Origin: Clostridia bacterium
GTDB lineage: Bacteria; Bacillota_A; Clostridia; Christensenellales; Aristaeellaceae
Assembly: GCA_017432405.1 (NCBI GenBank)
Contig: JAFRJF010000291.1
Coordinates: forward strand, 1-35,056
Length of the DNA: 35,056 nucleotides
Direction of reading: 5' to 3'
The translations under genes were made by a program, and so were the position numbers. How positions within the stretch are numbered: position 1 is the first letter of the stretch; every line of letters starts with the position of its first letter. This document shows, in pieces, positions 14,194 through 21,407 of this stretch. Under the pieces are notes generated by a model, which saw only the letters and a program-made list of their open reading frames with translations, had not been told where the DNA came from and searched no databases.

Positions 14194-15490
14194 TATTCGT
14201 TCTTCCAAAAACTGGGCCTTTGAAACCCGCCAGCTGCACATCGGCCAGGAGAGCGCCGATCCCGTCACTGACGCCCGGGCGGTGCCGATTTACGCGTCCA
14301 CGTCCTTCGTGTTCCACAACAGCCAGCACGCCGCCGACCGCTTCGGCCTGCGGGACGCCGGCAACATCTACGGGCGGCTGACCAACCCCACCAACGACAT
14401 CTTCGAGCAGCGCATCGCCTCGTTGGAGGGGGGCGCTGCGGCACTGGCGGTGGCCAGCGGCGCGGCGGCCATCAGTTACACCTTCCAGGCGCTGGCCCGC
14501 TCCGGCGAGCACATCGTTGCCTCCAAGACCATCTATGGCGGTACCTATAACCTACTGGCCCACACGCTGCCGCTGACCAGCGGCATCACCACGACCTTCG
14601 TGGACCCGGAGGTGGACGGCAGCTTCGAGGCGGCCATCACCGACAAGACCAAGGCGCTGTTCGTGGAAACCCTGGGCAACCCGAACTCCAACCTGGTGGA
14701 CATCGAGGCCGTCGCCGCCGTCGCCCATCGTCACGGCATCCCGCTGGTGGTGGACAGCACCTTCGCCACGCCGTTCCTGGTGCGGCCCATCGAATGGGGC
14801 GCGGACATCGTGGTGCACAGCGCCACCAAGTTCATCGGGGGTCACGGCACGGCCATCGGCGGCGTGATCGTCGAGGGCGGCAAGTTCGACTGGAAGTCCG
14901 GCGGCAGGTACCCTTGGATCGCCGAGCCGAACCCCAGCTACCACGGCGTGTCCTTTGCCGACGCGGTGGGTCCGGCGGCCTTCGTCACCTACATCCGCGC
15001 CATACTGCTCAGGGATACCGGCGCGACGCTTTCGCCGTTCCACGCCTTCATCTTCCTGCAGGGGCTGGAGACCCTGTCGCTGCGGGTGGAGCGACACGTA
15101 TCAAATGCCCTGAAGGTGGTGGATTACCTGGCAAAGCATCCCCAGGTGGAGGCGGTGCACCATCCCTCGCTGCCCACCGAGCCCAGCCACGCGCTGTACG
15201 GCAAGTACCTTCCAAATGGCGGCGGCAGCATATTCACCTTTGAAATCAAGGGCGACGCGAAAAAGGCGCAGAAGTTCATCGACAACCTGCCCATCTTCTC
15301 GCTGCTGGCCAACGTGGCGGACGTGAAGAGCCTGGTGATCCACCCGGCCAGCACCACCCACAGCCAGGAGACCGAGGCCGAGCTGGCCCAGCAGGGCATC
15401 AAGCCCAACACCATCCGCCTGTCCATCGGCATCGAGAAGGTCGAGGACCTGATCGCGGCGTTGGACGCGGCGTTTGCAAGTATTGCTTAA
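14186..15490 (+). CDS. metY: O-acetylhomoserine sulfhydrylase (PLP dependent)
   Basis: This 434-residue Cys/Met-metabolism PLP enzyme makes homocysteine from O-acetylhomoserine and sulfide. It begins [28 protein letters not shown], has [10 protein letters not shown] and [13 protein letters not shown], and carries [34 protein letters not shown] with the PLP lysine at K215. The long form, with the large insertion around [18 protein letters not shown], distinguishes the MetY type from cystathionine synthases. CAGGAGG upstream of the ATG overlaps the leader reading frame. With cysK next, the locus assimilates sulfide into both homocysteine and cysteine. A cystathionine gamma-lyase-like role is less likely because of the length and N-terminus. 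Confidence 0.93.
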   Translation: MSDIRSSKNWAFETRQLHIGQESADPVTDARAVPIYASTSFVFHNSQHAADRFGLRDAGNIYGRLTNPTNDIFEQRIASLEGGAAALAVASGAAAISYTFQALARSGEHIVASKTIYGGTYNLLAHTLPLTSGITTTFVDPEVDGSFEAAITDKTKALFVETLGNPNSNLVDIEAVAAVAHRHGIPLVVDSTFATPFLVRPIEWGADIVVHSATKFIGGHGTAIGGVIVEGGKFDWKSGGRYPWIAEPNPSYHGVSFADAVGPAAFVTYIRAILLRDTGATLSPFHAFIFLQGLETLSLRVERHVSNALKVVDYLAKHPQVEAVHHPSLPTEPSHALYGKYLPNGGGSIFTFEIKGDAKKAQKFIDNLPIFSLLANVADVKSLVIHPASTTHSQETEAELAQQGIKPNTIRLSIGIEKVEDLIAALDAAFASIA

Positions 15491-15536
15491 TGACGCACCC
15501 GTAGCGGCGGCTACCAGCCGCCACCACCCCGTTCCG

Positions 15537-15565
15537 TGGGACAGAGGGACGGTTCTTCTGTCCCA
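15537..15565 (-). repeat. Inverted copy of the GGGACAAGAGAACCGTCCC repeat
   Basis: The 29 bases begin TGGGACAG and end CTGTCCCA. They resemble the reverse complement of the core of the two tandem units at 15585-15656, with a few changes. The unit is itself a dyad able to form a hairpin. Confidence 0.75.
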
Positions 15566-15584
15566 GTCGGGTGATCATTCGGGC

Positions 15585-15656
15585 TGGAAAGTGGGACAAG
15601 AGAACCGTCCCCTTGTCCCATGGAAAGTGGGACAAGAGAACCGTCCCCTTGTCCCA
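15585..15656 (+). repeat. Two exact 36-bp tandem repeats
   Basis: Positions 15585-15620 and 15621-15656 are identical. Each begins TGGAAAGTGGGACAAG, contains GAGAACCGTCCCC, and ends TTGTCCCA, with TGGGACAA/TTGTCCCA as inverted arms. Repeats of this general look (TGGGACA...CGGTTCT...TGTCCCA) are familiar from Clostridia intergenic regions. Confidence 0.85.
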
Positions 15657-15742
15657 CACCAGCCGCCACCAGGCACGATCGTCATGGCGCCTGATAGGCG
15701 CCGCTACAGAGACAGCATTGAATATCGAGAGGAGCGACCCAC

Positions 15743-16672
15743 ATGTCCAATATCTATAGGAGCGCGGACCAGCTGATCGGCAAAACGCCTCTGCTGGAGC
15801 TGACCCACATCGAAGCGGCGGAGGGGCTGAAGGCCCGTGTGCTGGCGAAGCTGGAGTACTTCAATCTCGCCGGCAGCGTGAAGGACCGCATCGCGAAGGC
15901 CATGATCGACGACGCCGAGGCCAAGGGCCTGCTGAAGCCCGGTTCGACCATCATCGAGCCCACCTCCGGCAACACCGGCATCGGCCTGGCGGCGGTGGCC
16001 GCGGCCCGGGGCTATGACATCATCATCGTCATGCCCGAAACCATGTCGGTGGAGCGCCGCCAGCTGATGCTGGCCTACGGCGCGAAGCTGGTGCTCACCG
16101 AGGGTGCCAAGGGCATGAAGGGCGCCATCGCCAAGGCGGAGGAGCTGTCGAAGGAGATCGAGAACAGCTTCATACCCGGCCAGTTCGACAACCCCGCCAA
16201 CCCGAAGGCCCATGTGGAGACCACCGGCCCCGAGATCTACGCCGACACCGACGGCGAGGTGGACATCTTCGTGGCGGGCGTGGGCACCGGCGGCACCGTC
16301 ACCGGCGTGGGCCAGTACCTGAAGTCGAAGAAGCCCGGGGTGAAGGTGGTGGCTGTGGAGCCCGCGAGCTCTGCCGTGCTGTCCACCGGCGTGGCCGGAG
16401 CCCACAAGATCCAGGGCATCGGCGCCGGATTCGTGCCGAAGGTGCTGGATACCGGGGTGTACGACGAGATCATCACCGTCACCAACGAGGACGCCTTTGC
16501 CACCGGACGGCGGATCGGCCGGCAGGAGGGCGTGCTGGTGGGCATTTCCTCCGGCGCGGCGGCCTGGGCGGCCATCGAGCTGGCCAGGCGCCCTGAGAAC
16601 GCAGGCAAGACCATCGTGGCGCTGTTGCCGGATACCGGCGACCGGTACCTGTCGACGCCGTTGTTTGAATGA
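15743..16672 (+). CDS. cysK: Cysteine synthase A (O-acetylserine sulfhydrylase)
   Basis: This 309-residue PLP enzyme makes cysteine from O-acetylserine and sulfide. It has [23 protein letters not shown] with PLP lysine K47, the substrate loop [11 protein letters not shown], the PLP phosphate loop [12 protein letters not shown], and [11 protein letters not shown] near the end. The family usually reads EYFNPAGSVKDR; here the Pro is Leu, which is tolerated in homologues. Length is typical. GAGAGGAG (15728-15735) precedes the ATG. It follows metY after a repeat-filled gap of about 250 bases, so it may be read through or use a promoter hidden in the repeats. A terminator follows it. Confidence 0.95.
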   Translation: MSNIYRSADQLIGKTPLLELTHIEAAEGLKARVLAKLEYFNLAGSVKDRIAKAMIDDAEAKGLLKPGSTIIEPTSGNTGIGLAAVAAARGYDIIIVMPETMSVERRQLMLAYGAKLVLTEGAKGMKGAIAKAEELSKEIENSFIPGQFDNPANPKAHVETTGPEIYADTDGEVDIFVAGVGTGGTVTGVGQYLKSKKPGVKVVAVEPASSAVLSTGVAGAHKIQGIGAGFVPKVLDTGVYDEIITVTNEDAFATGRRIGRQEGVLVGISSGAAAWAAIELARRPENAGKTIVALLPDTGDRYLSTPLFE

Positions 16673-16709
16673 CCGCATTCTCCGGGAAAACCCCATATTG
16701 CATGGTTTG

Positions 16710-16760
16710 AACCCCATGGAGCGAACCTGTTTCAGGCCTGCTCCATGGGGTTTCTCGTCA
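16710..16760 (+). terminator. Terminator of cysK
   Basis: AACCCCATGGAGC (16710-16722) pairs with GCTCCATGGGGTT (16740-16752), a 13-bp perfect stem, followed by TCTCGTCATT. Confidence 0.8.
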
Positions 16761-16786
16761 TTATGCGCCGACATCCCGAAATCCGG

Positions 16787-16815
16787 TTGTCTTTGCGCCC
16801 CGATTCAGGTATAAT
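16787..16815 (+). promoter_or_regulatory. Sigma-A promoter of the clostripain-like remnant
   Basis: TTGTCT (16787-16792) and a perfect TATAAT (16810-16815) are 17 bases apart, 33 bases before the GTG start. The promoter is intact although the gene is broken. Confidence 0.75.
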
Positions 16816-16847
16816 GTCTGTAATATCCTTTTGAGGGGGGAGCACCT

Positions 16848-17432
16848 GTGAAACATTTGCTCAGTTGGATGCTGGCGCTGGCCCTGGCGCTCTTGCCGTC
16901 GGGAGGAGCGGCGGAGGAAAAGCCGCGCAGGCTGACGCTGATGATATACATGTGCGGCAGCAATCTTGAGAGCACCTATGGCTCGGCAACGTCGGACATC
17001 CTGGAGATGCTGGAAGCCAGAGGAGCGGGCGACGGGGTCTCGGTGCTGTTGATGACCGGCGGCACATCGCGCTGGTCGCTGGGGCTGGACGCGCAGCAGT
17101 GCCAGATTCACGAGCTGGGCCCTCGGGGAATGCGGACGGTGTGGCACTCTGAGGCCCTGGACATGGGCAGCAGCGAAACACTCACCCGTCTTTTGCGCTA
17201 CGGCAGGGAGAATCGTCCCGCGGAGGATTACGCCCTGATCCTGTGGGATCACGGCGGTGGTCCGATGGAAGGACTTTGCTGGGACGAGCTGTTCAGCCTG
17301 GACAACCTGTCGCTGGAGGAGCTGCGGCAGGGCATCGAGGACGCCGGTCTTGGCCGAAGGCTCAGCTGGATCGGCTTGTGGTGTACAGCAGATCGAAACG
17401 GGAGCCTGGGATTGATCGGAAAGGCGAAATGA
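16848..17432 (+). pseudogene. Truncated clostripain-like (C11) cysteine peptidase
   Basis: The 194-residue remnant starts at a GTG behind GAGGGGGGAG. It has a signal peptide (residues 1-22) and C11 motifs TLMIYMCGSNLES, GSATSDILEML, VLLMTGG and YALILWDHGGGP, with catalytic His135. The family continues with an IGFDACLM-type motif carrying the nucleophilic Cys, in proteins of about 400 residues or more. Here the frame reads SWIGLWCTADRN and soon stops. One frame over, 17374-17412 reads ACGVQQIETGAWD, which fits the lost Cys segment. An 8-base deletion between two GCTT copies in a sequence such as GGCTTCGACGCTTGT would give exactly this junction. The rest of the gene is missing, so the protein should be inactive. 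Confidence 0.75.
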
Positions 17433-17438
17433 CAAACG

Positions 17439-17470
17439 ACGGCGCCCGTGCCATATGGCACGGGCGCCGT
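17439..17470 (-). terminator. Terminator of the small membrane protein gene
   Basis: ACGGCGCCCGTGCC (17439-17452) and GGCACGGGCGCCGT (17457-17470) form a perfect 14-bp stem with loop ATAT. On the minus strand it is followed by CGTTTGTCATTT, on the plus strand by no T-run, so it mainly serves the minus-strand gene. Confidence 0.8.
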
Positions 17471-17488
17471 TGCCATGAAAGTGATCAA

Positions 17489-17779
17489 TCAGGCCGGGGG
17501 AAGGACCCCTGCCGGGGAAGCGGTCCTCATCGGCTGGCGCATGTATTCCGCCAGCCTGGTGAAGAAATCCGGGAATATCATGAAGGCGAGGAACGTCAGA
17601 AGCGCGCTGATTATGATCAGCAATATGCCCGCGATGGCGAAACTGCGCTTGCTGGTGGACTTTGCAAATATGGCGGACAGGATCAGGAAGATCAGGTTCA
17701 CGCCGGGGATGGCATACAATATCAGCGTACCCATCCAGTTCAGCACTGAGGGCTGCCTCTTGCTGTTGCTTCTTGCCAT
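17489..17779 (-). CDS. Small two-helix membrane protein of unknown function
   Basis: This 96-residue protein has a basic N-terminus (MARSNSKRQP), a first membrane helix around residues 18-39 (TLILYAIPGVNLIFLILSAI), a short basic loop KSTSKRS, and a second helix around 47-69 (FAIAGILLIIISALLTFLAF). It ends in a short tail. I do not recognise the family. The frame is open 11 codons further upstream, but GAGAGGAG sits just before the ATG at 17779, and a consensus promoter precedes it. It is the only gene on its strand in this part, with its own promoter and terminator, so it is expressed independently of its neighbours. Confidence 0.75.
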   Translation of the reverse strand: MARSNSKRQPSVLNWMGTLILYAIPGVNLIFLILSAIFAKSTSKRSFAIAGILLIIISALLTFLAFMIFPDFFTRLAEYMRQPMRTASPAGVLPPA

Positions 17780-17854
17780 GCTAATTAACTCCTCTCCTAT
17801 GGACAGCCGCATCCGCTTTCAGCGGCGATGTGCTCATAGCCATATCCAACTTAC

Positions 17855-17883
17855 ATTATACATGTTCATTTACCCCGCGTCAA
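17855..17883 (-). promoter_or_regulatory. Sigma-A promoter of the small membrane protein gene
   Basis: Read on the minus strand, TTGACG (17883-17878) and a perfect TATAAT (17860-17855) are 17 bases apart. The leader to the ATG is about 70 bases and includes a small GC hairpin. Confidence 0.8.
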
Positions 17884-17997
17884 ATGAAGTCGGGGGATGT
17901 TGAAAAAAAGTCAAAATTGCAGCCGGCACAAAGTTGCGCAAAATTGGATGTATTACGACTTTGCATCGAAAAAGCGGGTACGATTTAATAGTTTCTA

Positions 17998-18026
17998 TTT
18001 ATTTTGCAATACTTCTGTAATATAAT
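17998..18026 (+). promoter_or_regulatory. Probable promoter of the SH3b protein gene
   Basis: A perfect TATAAT lies at 18021-18026, in an AT-rich stretch about 40 bases before the start. The -35 at 17 bases spacing (TTTATT, 17998-18003) is weak. Positions 17884-17997 show nothing else that I can name. Confidence 0.45.
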
Positions 18027-18067
18027 GTCAGCACAATTTAAAATCCATCGGAAAGGTGATATCAAAA

Positions 18068-18799
18068 ATGCTGCGTCGTTTACAGAAGATGATTTGCCTG
18101 CTGGCAGTTGCGCTGCTGCTTACCTCCACCATGACGCCCGCGATGGCGAAGACCGTCAAGGCGAAGGTGAACTCGTCCTCGGCCAAGGTGTATAAAAAGG
18201 CCAGCCACTCCTCAAAGAGCGTGAAGCTGAAGAAGGGCCTGACGCTGAAGGTCACCGGCGTTTCCGGCAGCTGGGCCAGGGTGACGCTGAATGGCAGGAC
18301 CGGCTACATGCCCACGAAATACCTGTCCGCCACCTCGTCCAAATCCAGTTCCTCCTCCAAGTCGAAGAAGAACAGCAAATCCTGGAAGTCCAAGGTGGTC
18401 AAGATGAACTGGTTCAAGGGCGGCAGCAACGTGCTGAAGAAGGGCCACTACGGCACCATCTACGACATCGACACCGGCATCAGCCTGCGCATCAAGCGCA
18501 TGGGCGGCCACTACCACGCCGACGTGGAGCCGGCTACCGCCGCCGATACCGCCAAGCTGAAGCGCGTGGCGGGCGGGCACTTCTCCTGGAGCTCCGAGGC
18601 GGTGATCCTGAAGGCCGGCGGCAAATACGTGGCCTGCGGCATCAATACCAAACCCCACGGCGACCAGACCATCTACAACAACCACTATGACGGCCAGTTC
18701 TGCCTGCATATGTCCGGCAGCATGACCCATGCCTCGAGCAAGGAAAACAGCCATCACCAGAGCTCCATCGACCGGGCCTACCGGTGGGCGCACAGGTAA
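18068..18799 (+). CDS. Secreted SH3b-domain protein with a His-rich C-terminal domain
   Basis: The 243-residue protein has a signal peptide (1-27, PAMA|KT), a bacterial SH3 domain (about 29-87, ending GRTGYMPTKYL) for wall binding, a Ser/Lys linker (88-112), and a C-terminal domain (113-243). That domain has GGHYHADVEPAT, YVACGINTKPHGDQ and YDGQFCLHMSGSMTH, with His/Asp residues (H148, H150, D152, H198, D200, H214, H220) spaced like metal or catalytic ligands. I remember similar domains in clostridial SH3 proteins but no function. The ATG at 18068 is chosen because AAAGGTGAT lies ~9 bases before it; a GTG at 18056 is part of that site. A cell-wall role is inferred only from SH3b and secretion. 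Confidence 0.8.
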   Translation: MLRRLQKMICLLAVALLLTSTMTPAMAKTVKAKVNSSSAKVYKKASHSSKSVKLKKGLTLKVTGVSGSWARVTLNGRTGYMPTKYLSATSSKSSSSSKSKKNSKSWKSKVVKMNWFKGGSNVLKKGHYGTIYDIDTGISLRIKRMGGHYHADVEPATAADTAKLKRVAGGHFSWSSEAVILKAGGKYVACGINTKPHGDQTIYNNHYDGQFCLHMSGSMTHASSKENSHHQSSIDRAYRWAHR

Positions 18800-18824
18800 T
18801 CAAGGGGAAATTGAGGAAAAGGCA

Positions 18825-18867
18825 AGGGAACAGGAACGGCTTGACAGAGCAACGATTCCTGTTCCCT
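18825..18867 (+). terminator. Hairpin after the SH3b protein gene
   Basis: AGGGAACAGGAA (18825-18836) pairs perfectly with TTCCTGTTCCCT (18856-18867) across a 19-base loop, followed by GTTGTCTGTTAT. It may be a terminator or another palindromic repeat. Confidence 0.5.
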
Positions 18868-18900
18868 GTTGTCTGTTATATCCAATGAGGGGGGTCGGGG

Positions 18901-19863
18901 TTGAAAAGGCTTTTTTCGGTGCTGTTGTCTCTGGCCCTGCTGTGCGCCTGCGCGACGGCCCGGGCCGAGTATGACGGATTTTTCCGCATGGACAGGAACA
19001 GTCGTGAGGCATGGAAGGGACAGATCGCCAACCTGAGGCTATTGACCAAGGGGCAGTACGAATTCACAAAGCCCAAGCCCCGCTATCGCATCGATCCCGA
19101 TTACATGCCCAGCACCGAGGGGCTGGATCGGTTGAACATATCCGGCAGCGCCCAGTTTTCCGAGCCGCAGTTTCACCAGCTGGCAAAGACGCTCAGGAAG
19201 CTGGCGAAGGGCAAGGAGATCTATGTGATCGACCTGCGACAGGAGAGCCATGTGTTTCTCAACGGCAATCCCATCTCCTGGTATTCCGAGCACAACTGGG
19301 CCAACGCGGGCCTGACGCTTTCACAGATCCAGCAGGACGAGGCGGAGCGCTTCGGGACCCTGGTGGGCCAGACCGTCGACGCCTACGGGGTCGCCCACGA
19401 CATGAAGAACGGACACACCAGGATCACCGTTCACAGCTGTATCATGGAACAGACTGCGGTCGAGGATGAGGGCTTCGGGTATCTGCGGCTGCCCGCGCCG
19501 GATCTGAGCTGGCCCCCGCCGGCTTTGATCGACGAATTCATTGAATTCGTCAAGGGCATCGACATGGCGCAGACCTGGCTGCACTTCCACTGCCACGCGG
19601 GAACGGGGCGCACCGGCATATTCATGATGCTGTACGACAAGCTGAAGAATCCGAACGTGTCCATGAAGGATATCGTCATACGCCATGTCCTGACCGGCAG
19701 CGAATATCCGCTGCACAGCTCCGGCAGGAACAGCTTCCACGGGCTGTTGAATACCGAAAAGGCCCGCATGATGCCCCTTCTCTTTCAGTACGTCGATGAG
19801 AACCGGGATTCGGATTATGCCGTGCGCTGGAGTGATTGGCTGGCGGCGCGCCCATCTCAGTGA
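18901..19863 (+). CDS. Secreted cysteine phytase (PTP-like inositol polyphosphatase)
   Basis: This 320-residue protein has a signal peptide (1-22, ARA|EY; a CAC just before it makes a lipoprotein conceivable). It matches the PTP-like phytases of Selenomonas type, which remove phosphates from myo-inositol hexakisphosphate. The P-loop is HCHAGTGRTG, with nucleophile C231. The general acid is probably D201 in PDLSWPPPALIDEF, 30 residues before the Cys, close to the 29 in the Selenomonas enzyme as I recall it. Around the loop, WLHFHC, LKNPNVSMKDI and YVDENRDSDYAVRWSDWL match that enzyme's C-terminal half. The start is TTG behind GAGGGGGG. It would free phosphate and minerals from plant material in the gut. 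Protein-phosphatase activity cannot be excluded. Confidence 0.87.
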   Translation: MKRLFSVLLSLALLCACATARAEYDGFFRMDRNSREAWKGQIANLRLLTKGQYEFTKPKPRYRIDPDYMPSTEGLDRLNISGSAQFSEPQFHQLAKTLRKLAKGKEIYVIDLRQESHVFLNGNPISWYSEHNWANAGLTLSQIQQDEAERFGTLVGQTVDAYGVAHDMKNGHTRITVHSCIMEQTAVEDEGFGYLRLPAPDLSWPPPALIDEFIEFVKGIDMAQTWLHFHCHAGTGRTGIFMMLYDKLKNPNVSMKDIVIRHVLTGSEYPLHSSGRNSFHGLLNTEKARMMPLLFQYVDENRDSDYAVRWSDWLAARPSQ

Positions 19864-19905
19864 CGCGGGATTGTTTTCGGATTTGTAAAAGAATAGACTT
19901 TTTTT

Positions 19906-19935
19906 GTACCACATTCCCGCTCGGGAATGTGGTAC
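19906..19935. promoter_or_regulatory. Perfect 14-bp dyad before the Asp-rich protein gene
   Basis: GTACCACATTCCCG (19906-19919) and CGGGAATGTGGTAC (19922-19935) are perfect reverse complements around CT. A T-run precedes it (TTTTTTT, 19899-19905), so on the minus strand it would be an unusual terminator. On the plus strand it could end the phytase transcript or act as an operator for the gene at 19980. No convincing -35/-10 pair is visible. Confidence 0.55.
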
Positions 19936-19979
19936 AGTATAGGTGGCTACAGATCATCAACCTTAAGGAGATATGCGAT

Positions 19980-20891
19980 ATGAAAGTAACCGTTTGCGCG
20001 CTGCTCGCAGTCCTGCTGGCCTGCCTGCCGATGGCGGCGCTGGCCGAGGCCCCGGTGGACAAGGCGGTGATCGACCGCTTCACGGATACCTGGGTTTGCG
20101 AAGGCACCGAGGGCTACGCCGCGGAGATCTGGTATGAGGATGGCGCCTTCCGCTGCAGCGGCACCCGCTTCATCACCGTGAACGAGGGCTACAGCTTCGA
20201 ATTCGAGCGCTGCGACTACGATGCCCAGGGCGACGCCCTGGTCTGCGCGGGCGGCGTGCTGCGCCACGAGGCGTACAATGAAGCCGAAGGCAGGATCACC
20301 GCCGAGGAGGTGGCTTCCGGCTTTGGCGCGACGCTGACGGTGGATGAGAACCGCCGCCTGCATTGGACGGGCTCCGGCGACGCGATCCCCGACCAGCTGT
20401 TCGCCAGCCTGGACGAGGTGGGCGAGGAATCCTGGTACGACACCCACGGCGGCGACGACGATGAAGCTGACGATGATGACGACGACGGCGACGCCGATGA
20501 TGTCGGCAATCCCGGCGATGTCTTTGTGGGCGACTGGATGTGCGAAAGGGCCACGATCTACATAGACGAGGATGACGGCGTCTATACCGTGCGTGTCACC
20601 TGGGGCGCCAGCGCCTTTGAACGGGTGGTCTGGGATTACAGCTGCGCCTTCGATCCCGCCACCGGCGCGCTCAGCGGCAGGGGCCGGAAGAGCACGGAGA
20701 CCTATGACGAGTCGGGCGACCTGACCGCCACCGAGGTGGAATACACCGACGGCTCGGCCACCTTCACCATCGAGGGCGACTGGCTGCTGTGGAACGACGC
20801 CAAGGAGGACGCGGCCCAGGGCATGCGCTTTGAGCGCATCGTGCCAGAGGGGGACAACTACGAAGGCGGGGACGACAGGGACGACGATTGA
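19980..20891 (+). CDS. Secreted Asp-rich protein with two copies of one domain
   Basis: This 303-residue protein has a signal peptide (1-22, ALA|EA). Two similar beta-rich domains follow: DTWVCEGTEGYAAEIWYEDGAF to LHWTGSGDAIP, and GDWMCERATIYIDEDDGVYTV to LLWNDAKEDAAQG. In both, a Trp-x-Cys start leads to an E-A/E-S-rich middle and a final W-containing strand, suggesting an internal duplication. They are joined by a highly acidic linker (GGDDDEADDDDDDGDADD) that could bind calcium or other cations. The tail is also acidic. I do not recognise the family. AAGGAGAT (19965-19972) precedes the ATG at 19980. It follows the phytase, and both are exported, but no functional link is shown. Confidence 0.75.
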   Translation: MKVTVCALLAVLLACLPMAALAEAPVDKAVIDRFTDTWVCEGTEGYAAEIWYEDGAFRCSGTRFITVNEGYSFEFERCDYDAQGDALVCAGGVLRHEAYNEAEGRITAEEVASGFGATLTVDENRRLHWTGSGDAIPDQLFASLDEVGEESWYDTHGGDDDEADDDDDDGDADDVGNPGDVFVGDWMCERATIYIDEDDGVYTVRVTWGASAFERVVWDYSCAFDPATGALSGRGRKSTETYDESGDLTATEVEYTDGSATFTIEGDWLLWNDAKEDAAQGMRFERIVPEGDNYEGGDDRDDD

Positions 20892-20912
20892 AGCTGGCTG
20901 TTATTTTATACG

Positions 20913-20945
20913 CAGGAGCGTCGAATTGGCGCTCCTGTTAATTAT
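20913..20945 (+). terminator. Terminator after the Asp-rich protein gene
   Basis: CAGGAGCG (20913-20920) pairs with CGCTCCTG (20930-20937), followed by TTAATTAT. Confidence 0.7.
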
Positions 20946-20990
20946 CTGCGTTCGGTATAATCTTTCTAATCCCCAATCCCTAAAACCCCC

Positions 20991-21045
20991 TTGACAAATA
21001 GCCCCAGGGGGTATATAATACCCGTGAAATACCTGCCAGGGGTAT
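20991..21045 (+). promoter_or_regulatory. csoR-copA promoter with two CsoR-type operators
   Basis: TTGACA (20991-20996) and TATAAT (21014-21019) are 17 bases apart. Two 17-base dyads overlap or follow it: ATAGCCCCAGGGGGTAT (20998-21014), in the spacer, and ATACCTGCCAGGGGTAT (21029-21045), at the start of the RNA. Both have the ATAC/GGGGTAT form of CsoR boxes, so copper-free CsoR should block the promoter and copper should release it. Confidence 0.85.
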
Positions 21046-21063
21046 AGAAGCGAGGTGAATGTC

Positions 21064-21393
21064 ATGAGCGATGCGGAGCATCGGGCCGCTGAGGCGTCGG
21101 GCTGTCCGGCCTGTCACCAAAGGCACACGCCCCGCAGCGAGGAGGAGCTGCGCCAACTGAAGAATCGTTTGAACCGCATGGTGGGCCAGCTGAACGGCAT
21201 CGGCAGGATGCTGGATGAAAACCGCTACTGCGGAGATATACTGATACAGATCAGCGCGGTGGAGAAGGCGCTGCAGGGCTTCGGCTACAGCGTGCTGAAG
21301 AGCCATATGGAAAACTGCGTGGTCGAGGAGGTCAGAAACGGCAACCCCGACATCATGGATGAGACGCTGGAACTGATGAAGAAGCTCAAATAA
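21064..21393 (+). CDS. csoR: Copper-sensing transcriptional repressor CsoR
   Basis: This 109-residue all-helical repressor has RLNRMVGQLNGIGRMLDENRYCGDILIQI, the hallmark of the DUF156/CsoR family. The Cu(I) ligands are C56, H81 and C85, spaced 25 and 4 apart exactly as in Mycobacterium CsoR. The N-terminal CPACHQRH adds a possible extra metal site. It binds the operators in its own promoter and represses the operon with copA. The ATG at 21064 follows GAGGTGA; a GTG at 21055 lies inside that site. copA starts 14 bases after its stop. Relatives for nickel (RcnR) or sulfide (CstR) use other ligand sets, so copper is the best call. Confidence 0.92.
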   Translation: MSDAEHRAAEASGCPACHQRHTPRSEEELRQLKNRLNRMVGQLNGIGRMLDENRYCGDILIQISAVEKALQGFGYSVLKSHMENCVVEEVRNGNPDIMDETLELMKKLK

Positions 21394-21407
21394 TAGGGAA
21401 TATATCT

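Larger units (their letters stand above)
15501..15707. mobile_element. MITE-like element between metY and cysK
   Basis: The ~207-bp stretch has matching ends in opposite orientation: GTAGC then GGCGGCTACCAGCCGCC (15506-15522) on the left, and GGCGCCTGATAGGCGCC (15686-15702) then GCTAC on the right. Each end is itself a 7-bp-stem hairpin. The right end is the reverse complement of the palindrome inserted in the GH88 gene (2408-2424). Inside is a repeat cluster of another family. No transposase frame is present, and target-site duplications are not obvious. Confidence 0.6.

Noticed and set aside
17884..17997. A gene or RNA between the small membrane protein gene and the SH3b gene
   Set aside because: No frame with a ribosome binding site, no hairpin with a T-run, and no consensus promoter pair.
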